The notes under the pieces are model-generated. The model made no database searches. It saw nothing but the letters and a program-made list of their open reading frames with translations, and was not told where the DNA came from. Both the position numbers and the translations under genes were made by a program. From Nissolia schottii (Eukaryota > Streptophyta > Magnoliopsida > Fabales > Fabaceae), in assembly GCA_003254905.1 (NCBI GenBank), contig QANU01047209.1, positions 647,531 through 711,530 on the forward strand: a DNA stretch of 64,000 bases, written 5' to 3'. The stretch's first letter is position 1; the number at the start of each line of letters is the position of its first letter. Shown here piece after piece: positions 58,123 to 64,000 of this stretch.

Positions 58123-59110
58123 GTATGTTCTATATCTCCATCTAATCTCTAATTATTTTCCTTTTTTTTTCTAACTGGTTTTGAAAAGGGGAGGTTTTAA
58201 TTTTTAAAATAGAAAACAAGGGTAAGAAAATTCTAGGGTTCAGAAAAGGGGTAAGATAACAGGGGTGATAATGAATATCTATAATTAATGATTATTATTT
58301 ACACATTGAGTAGTTAGAAGAGTTAGTTACTTGGTGTATAGTGTAAATAATGCTAGGAGGGATAAGTGTACGTTTTTCTACATCTTAGATGGTTTGGATT
58401 TTTGTTTATTTATGTTGCTTCATGTAGTCAACAGAATCAACAGCTTCTTTCCATTGATTTGTTTATGTTTTTTCTTTTGGTTTAAATTTATAAAGAGAAA
58501 CAGGCGTGTGTAAATGCTATGAGCAAGCAAACTAAGAATGCACTTTCTCACTTAGTGAATATGAGATTGAGCTTAAGGAGTATTATGGAGAGATAGAAAG
58601 AGAGACAGGATAATGGTTGAGACTTGAAGCACCGAGGTGCTACATCCACTAAAGAAGATCAAATTAATATTAAATTAGATTTCTGTATACTTCATTTTTG
58701 TTTGATAAACTACCTTTTCACAAATATATAGTTTCTAGAAAGTGTGGTTTAGGTAATGCTGGCTTTGTGTAGATAAATGATTTTATAACTATATTTTGCA
58801 TGTGTTTTTTCATAAATAACTACCTCATCCTCATTCATTTTTATGGTGTTGTGGATTTGGCTACTATCTCAATTAATTCATTTTTGCATCGGTTACTAAA
58901 TCATTTATTTTACTACGGTTACAACTAAATCACTTATTTTTTGAAGATGAAAAGGTAGTCCAAAATCTCTATCATTAAATGTATCTAAGGAGTGATACAC
59001 AGGTTTTCATTGTTAGCTTTCTATTGCAAAAGAGAAACATTATCATATAGGCTCTTGCTTCTGGGAACTATTTTTTGCATGTGTGATGTATGGTTGCATT
59101 TCATTGTTAG

Positions 59111-59200
59111 AACTTGCAGAATGATGGGGTACATGCCGCAACAATCTCAGCAAATGGAGCATTATATTCGAATTTAAGTGAGAATTCGGAGCTTGGGAGG
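59111..59200 (+). other. Exon-like piece (copy 1)
   Basis: Flanked by CATTGTTAG and GTGAGT, it is open in the frame NLQNDGVHAATISANGALYS, which continues to GGG-AG before the donor. A duplicate lies at 59984-60073 with a few substitutions, its acceptor changed to CATTGTCAG, still valid. The source protein is not recognised. Confidence 0.4.
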
Positions 59201-59983
59201 TGAGTATAATGGAGCACGGACTACAAGTATCTTTGCTGTTATTCTTTACCCTTTTCCTTTTCCTTATTCCTGTCTCAGTGAATTTGAGCATTTGATACTG
59301 TGCTTATGCTCCGCTATGCAATAAAAGTTTCATTTCTTGCCCAATTCTTTTTTGCTTTAGAGAGCTGTTACTTTTTGGTTGTGATCAATCTTCTTAAATT
59401 AAGTATCTTCGTTTTGTAAATGCTTGATTTTGAACCAATAGCATAATATAGTAAATGGAAGTCAAGAAATTAAGTAGCATATTACTGGATAGACAAATAT
59501 CTCATTTGTTAACATAGCTGCAGGCTTCTGAATTTTCTCTCAACTCTTATGCTGAATAAAAAATCTTTTGACAAATATCTCATTTGTTAACATAGCTGCA
59601 TGTCTTTGGCTCTGTTTATGGCGAAGATTTCATCTGACTTTTTCTCATTCTCTTTTAGTGATTTCATCTGCAGATCCTTTGCATTGTCCTTCCAAACAGG
59701 TAATTTTCTTTATCTAAGCATTTATTTGTTTGTTTGATGAAAACCCCCAAATGCGTGAGTTATGAGCACCAGGTGTTTGATAAAAATCCCAAAAGAACTA
59801 AAACGTGACCTCATTTAGTTCATTTGCTTTTCTGTTCTAACTTTTTTGTTTTGAATCCTTTTCTGTTCTAAGTTTTTAGTTTTGAATCTTTTTCCACTTT
59901 TAGTTCCTTTGATTTTTTTCATCTAATCTTTAAATTTGTAAGAATGTGTGAATGTGTGATGTATGGTTGCATTTCATTGTCAG

Positions 59984-60073
59984 AACTTGCAGAATGCTGG
60001 GGTACATGCCGCAACAATCTCAGCAAATGGAGCATTACATTCGAATTTAAGTGAGAATTCGGAGCTTGGGAGG
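59984..60073 (+). other. Exon-like piece (copy 2)
   Basis: This is the second copy of the exon at 59111-59200, still open (NLQNAGVHAATISANGALHS) and still flanked by a usable acceptor and GTGAGT. The substitutions do not introduce a stop, which either reflects recent duplication or some constraint. Confidence 0.4.
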
Positions 60074-61890
60074 TGAGTATAATGGAGCACGGACTACAAG
60101 TATCTTTGCTGTTATTCTTTACCCTTTTCCTTTTCCTTATTCCTGTCTCAGTGAATTTGAGCATTTGATACTGTGCTTATGCTCCGCTATGCAATAAAAG
60201 TTTCATTTCTTGCCCAATTCTTTTTTGCTTTGGAGAGCTGTTGCTTTTTGGTTGTGATCAATCTTCTTAAATTAAGTATCTTCGTTTTGTAAATGCTTGA
60301 TTTTGAACCAATGGCATAATATAGTAAATGGAGGTCAAGAAATTAAGTAGCATATTACTGGATAGACAAATATCTCATTTGTTAACATAGCTGCAGGCTT
60401 CTGAATTTTCTCTCAACTCTTATGCTGAATAAAAAATCTTTTGACAAATATCTCATTTGTTAACATAGCTGCATATCTTTGGCTCTGTTTATGGCGAAGA
60501 TTTCATCTGACTTTTTCTCATTCTCTTTTAGTGATTTCATCTGCAGATCCTTTGCATTGTCCTTCCAAACAGGTAATTTTCTTTGATCTAAGCTTTTATT
60601 TGTTTGTTTGATGAAAACCCCCAAATGCGTGAGTTATGAGCACCAGATGTTTGATAAAAATCCCAAGAGAACTAAAACATGACCTCATTTAGTTCATTTG
60701 CTTTTCTGTTCTAACTTTTTTGTTTTGAATCCTTTTCTGTTCTAACTTTTTAATTTTACTTCTTTTTCCACTTTTAGTTCATTTGATTTTTTTCATCTAA
60801 TCTTTAAATTTATAAGAATGTGACAATGTGTAAAGGTGTGATGTATGTGTCTGTGAATGAATGATGATGGAGCTGAAGAAGGTGAAGGTGGGTTAGTATT
60901 TTCTTCATTATTAGTACATTTTACCTAGACTAAATAATGAATAATCATTTCTGAATGGTGGCAATTGTTAGTAGCACTAAATCATTTATATTACTGCGGT
61001 TATACCTAAATCATTCATTTTTTGAAGCTCCTACAATGTTACTCTCACCATTACTAAAGCATTCAATTTTTTAAGATCCGGTTATTATAAATCACTTTTG
61101 TTTTCATATAGATATTTAAAAAAAGAATTATCTGCTCATTTAGTTCATTTGATTTTCTGTTCTAACTTTTTTGTTTTGAATCATTTTCTTTTCTCCCAAA
61201 GAGTTTACATTAATGGAAAATCAAAGTGGATGTTGTTACCAAAGCATAAGAATGAGGTAGCATTTCATTGGTTTTTCTTTTGTTTTAAGAGAGGAATTTA
61301 CATTTGTCAACTTGATGATTTTTTTTGTACTTGATATAGTTGTAGAAATTGAAAGTTTTGCATTTGCTTAGTGACTAAAACTGTTTGTGTATTTATTTTA
61401 GTAGTTGATGTTGTTTTTGTTTTTGTCACACACTGTAGTTAATGGCAATGCTTAAAGTTAATGGCAAATCAAGAAGCGCCTTAGCCATGATTCACATGCT
61501 TATGCTTCCAAAGACACGAGGACAGACGAAACTTGGTTAATCATCTCTTGCTCACAAGGTGAGTATAATTAAGTCTATTGTTCATGAGTTGATTGTTATT
61601 GCATCTAATTCTTTGAGTAACAAGTATATAAATTCATATTTAATGTGTTGTCTGAATTGTGCTACATGACTGATTACATATGTTAGATGAAATTTGAGAG
61701 AAAAATTTATACATAGCTTGACAAGTTGAGTTTTTCAAAATCATGAAACGGATTTTTAAGTTTCTATTGCTGGCTCTTGAGTGACTATGATTTTGAACAT
61801 GATAGGTTAAAATTCTGAGCTTATAACGCTATGTAATTGGAGAATCACTGATTGGAATTACCAATCTATCTTCTATCTATAATATATGAA

Positions 61891-62128
61891 AGATGGGAAT
61901 TTACTCGAAATTACTCTCTACATCATGGTTGCTTAGTGGTGTTTGAATATGATGGAACTTCGGAGCTTGATGTGTTCATACTTGATCAGAGTTCCTTAGA
62001 AATAGACTATCCTATATGTGACAATTGTGATTATGAGAGTGAAGATAAATCAGTTCAAATTTTGAAGGAAATCCCTCCACGCAAGAAGCTGCCATTGTTT
62101 TCACCTCAACCTCGCAAAAGAATGAGAG
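61891..62128 (+). pseudogene. Half of a B3 DNA-binding domain (REM-like)
   Basis: The frame from 61891 reads RWEFTRNYSLHHGCLVVFEY and continues to ILDQSSLEIDYP. This matches the second half of REM/VRN1-type B3 domains, in which a Trp-x-x-Phe is followed by hydrophobic strands and a final Ile-x-Tyr-Pro. It then runs into an acidic and basic tail and a donor-like GTTTAT at 62129. The first half of the domain (the strand carrying the DNA-contact residues) is not found upstream in the window. As it stands it could not fold as a complete B3 domain, so it is a fragment, either a captured exon or a relic gene. Confidence 0.6.
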
Positions 62129-62329
62129 GTTTATATGGATTTTCATTTTCTGTTTCTTCTTTAATTGCTGATTCTTGCTGATACATTCTTTAATTGCTGA
62201 TTCTGTTTCTTGCTGAGTTTTTTTATACATAGAACAAAGATATTAGTATTGTATTCATATGACACTAAACTTGGAATGGTAGCATTTTTACATTCTTAAG
62301 CAGTTAATGGCAATTTGAACATCATTCAA

Positions 62330-62512
62330 ATGAAATTTGAGAGAAGAATTTGTGCATAGCTTGACAAGTTGAGTTTTTCGAAAGAATGAAACTGATTTTT
62401 AAGTTTCTATTACTGGCTCTTGAGTGACTATGGTTTTGAATCCTTTTCTGTTCTCCCAAAGAATTTACATTAATGGAAAATCAAAGAGGATGCTTGAAGC
62501 ATCTCAGCACTT
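62330..62512 (+). repeat. Composite of two rearranged duplicated segments
   Basis: 62330-62437 matches 61685-61795 (AAATTTGAGAGAAGAATTTG, then TTGACAAGTTGAGTTTTTC, then CTCTTGAGTGACTATG). The directly following 62438-62500 matches 61160-61230 (TTCTGTTCTCCCAAAG, then TTTACATTAATGGAAAATCA). The two sources lie in the opposite order upstream, so this copy is a join of shuffled pieces. Confidence 0.75.
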
Positions 62513-62707
62513 GGTAATTTTACTAACCTTTTGGCCTTGCGATACAAATGGTAATTTTAGGATATTTTATAATTCAAGTTAGAATTAGTTGAGTCCAACA
62601 ATATCTTGATCCTTGATGAAAACACTCTTATCCCTACTTGATGCTTTCTTGAATTCTTAAGAAGATCTTCAAGGTAAACTCAGTAATTTTTCCAGTATTA
62701 TATGCAG

Positions 62708-62872
62708 GATTCTATAGGTGAATTGGAAACACTGTCTTTATTCATTACTCCTGCTAATCGGAATGTCATCGGCTCAAATGTTGAAGAATCAGGAGATAAG
62801 TTGGAAGATCAGAAAATGCAATTTTCAAGTACAAAGTTTGTTAGGGGCCATATGAAGAAGAAGGCCAAATAG
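62708..62872 (+). other. Candidate terminal exon, 54 codons plus stop
   Basis: After the acceptor-like TATGCAG at 62701-62707 the frame opens DSIGELETLSLFITPANRNV. It ends FVRGHMKKKAK and TAG at 62870. The basic end and clean stop look like the true C-terminus of a nuclear protein. The preceding exon-like copy (about 62450-62511, GKSKRMLEASQHL before GTAATT) joins in phase 0. I do not recognise the family. Confidence 0.4.
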
Positions 62873-63968
62873 AAGGCCTGCAATGCTTTAATATCAAATT
62901 GAACTACCTCAAATCCTTCAGCATTTTAGCAGCTTTATTTTGGTATTCTACTTGCCCAATGTTTGTATGTTTGATGTAGTAATCCTTTAATGCTCTTTCA
63001 ATCCTACTGATGGGGCTTTGTAATAAAATATGTACTTTAAGCTTCTAATTACGTTGATGACATTACTTTTCATCTACACTGATATGATTATTTTTAATTT
63101 ACATAATTTAGAAACTAATATTCAATTTTATATCAAACCAAAGAGTTAATTAGTCTAATGAGTACTACAAATCTGCATTTTTTGATATAACCAATGATCA
63201 TGCGAGTCTCTTGCCGAAGATAATTAAGTTATTTAGTACTTCAATAATGTTATGTTAATAGCATCATTATTTTAAGAAACCAAATGGATACAGGGTATAT
63301 GTAAGGAGAAGATGGGAGAAGATGTTGTTTATGGCATATATGACAAGGACAATTACTTTCCGTTTAGGATAAAGCCATTTTTAACATTAGCTGTTATAGA
63401 TGATGGGTAACATGGTTTGACTTAAGGAGGTTTTGCACAATAATTTAATCAATTTATAAATAAAACTTATTTATATTATGAATTATTAAATGCAGGAGAT
63501 CTCTTACACAAGATTTACAAATAGATAATGTCATAAAGGTTAATTTTTTTTATTGACTGTGATACTTTATCAATAAATGTTGCTAAATATACAGATATGG
63601 TTTAAGAAAATAATATTTATGTTTTTTTATTCTATTCATTGCATGCTTGCGAGTGTGAGAAGGTTTAACATAACGATGTTTTGCTACAATGAAGATGGCA
63701 AGTCATTTGGTAGAATATTAGAAAATGCATGAATTGTGGTTAGCTATAACTTTTGTATATATAACTTATGTTTATTCATCTGGTATTGTAATAGTAAGTT
63801 TGCACATTAATACTTCAATATATAAACTTCATTAGACAATATAATTGTCATTTTAAACATGTTGCGATCTATTCATTGCTGATAACAAATATTTTATTCT
63901 ACTATTATTATGATTATTACCAAGTAGTACAATATGTTATATCTTCAACTATTAACATGTTTTGTATA
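62873..63968. other. AT-rich tail of the Helitron-like region
   Basis: This may include the 3' UTR of the candidate terminal exon. No further coding signal or repeat was recognised before the terminal hairpin. Confidence 0.5.
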
Positions 63969-63971
63969 CCT

Positions 63972-64000
63972 GCCGCGCATCGTGCGGGTATAGTATCTAG
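63972..64000 (+). other. Helitron-type 3' terminus: hairpin plus CTAG
   Basis: CCGCGC, loop ATC, then GTGCGG form a short GC-rich hairpin (about 63973-63987) in strongly AT-rich surroundings. GTATAGTAT and the terminal CTAG follow. Stem, spacing and CTAG end are the textbook plant Helitron 3' structure. The window stops exactly at the last base of the motif. Confidence 0.7.

Larger units (their letters stand above)
59080..60830 (+). repeat. 873-bp tandem duplication, two copies
   Basis: Copy 1 is about 59080-59952 and copy 2 about 59953-60830, offset by exactly 873 bp at several anchor points (for example AACTTGCAGAATG at 59111 and 59984). The copies differ by scattered single-base changes. 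Each contains two exon-like pieces with intact splice signals and an internal 30-bp repeat (CAAATATCTCATTTGTTAAC, twice per copy). Confidence 0.95.
55994..64000 (+). mobile_element. Candidate non-autonomous Helitron carrying gene fragments
   Basis: The right end is the stronger evidence: a 6-bp stem CCGCGC/GTGCGG (one G-T pair) with a 3-base loop, then nine bases and a terminal CTAG exactly at 64000, in the arrangement of a Helitron 3' end. The left end is only a candidate: TCTATATCTATCTATC preceded by A at 55994, followed within 120 bp by ACGTG-rich sequence. Inside are exon-like fragments, a tandem duplication and small rearranged duplications, but no Rep/helicase coding. Helitrons insert between A and T, so T is predicted at the next base outside the window. 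If the left end is wrong the element is shorter. Confidence 0.45.

Noticed and set aside
59043..60164. Duplicate minus-strand frames of about 81 codons in the tandem repeat
   Set aside because: They are antisense to the exon-like pieces and to AT-rich intron sequence. The two copies look alike only because the DNA is duplicated.
1..64000. A new defence-type or CRISPR-like system
   Set aside because: No regularly spaced repeats with unique spacers and no prokaryotic operon structure are present. The window is ordinary plant nuclear DNA with transposons.

Overview
This is a eukaryotic plant nuclear window. It is AT-rich, has spliced genes with GT/AG introns, and contains LTR retrotransposons, MITEs and long (TA)n/(TC)n microsatellites. 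The gene families and repeat types suggest a legume, probably soybean or a close relative; that assignment is inference. No prokaryotic system, CRISPR array, rRNA or tRNA gene was found.

Layout: 1-4034 is intergenic. 4035-6713 is a decayed, gag-only Ty3/gypsy-like element with two LTRs that carry 60-bp tandem repeats. 8674-9099 (+) is an intronless single-C2H2 zinc-finger gene with a C-terminal EAR motif. 12930-15721 (-) is a five-exon BET1-like SNARE gene with a LINE/RTE remnant in an intron. 18133-23980 (+) is deoxyhypusine hydroxylase in seven exons; its first intron holds an antisense, 3'-truncated Ty1/copia element. 24592-26277 (+) is an intronless PLS-type PPR gene. 27341-34346 (+) is a complete 20-exon PARP1 gene. 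37619-38929 (+) and 49507-50418 (-) are two convergent LOB-domain transcription factor genes, LBD16-like and LBD29/LBD17-like. An assembly gap (45224-46215) lies between them in retrotransposon-like sequence.

The right end, about 55994-64000, contains no intact gene that I recognise. It holds short exon-like pieces with good splice sites, an 873-bp tandem duplication, several smaller shuffled duplications and half of a B3 DNA-binding domain. The window closes on a GC-rich hairpin followed by CTAG, the structure of a Helitron 3' terminus. My best reading is a non-autonomous Helitron that carries gene fragments; the 5' end is only a candidate.

Exon boundaries were set by hand from splice consensus, reading phase and family similarity. 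For the five spliced genes the joined exons stay in frame and give proteins of 124 (SNARE), 316 (DOHH), 997 (PARP1), 227 and 225 (LBDs) residues. The genes are independent housekeeping or developmental loci (vesicle fusion, eIF5A hypusination, organellar RNA processing, DNA-damage response, auxin-linked organ initiation) and do not form one pathway.
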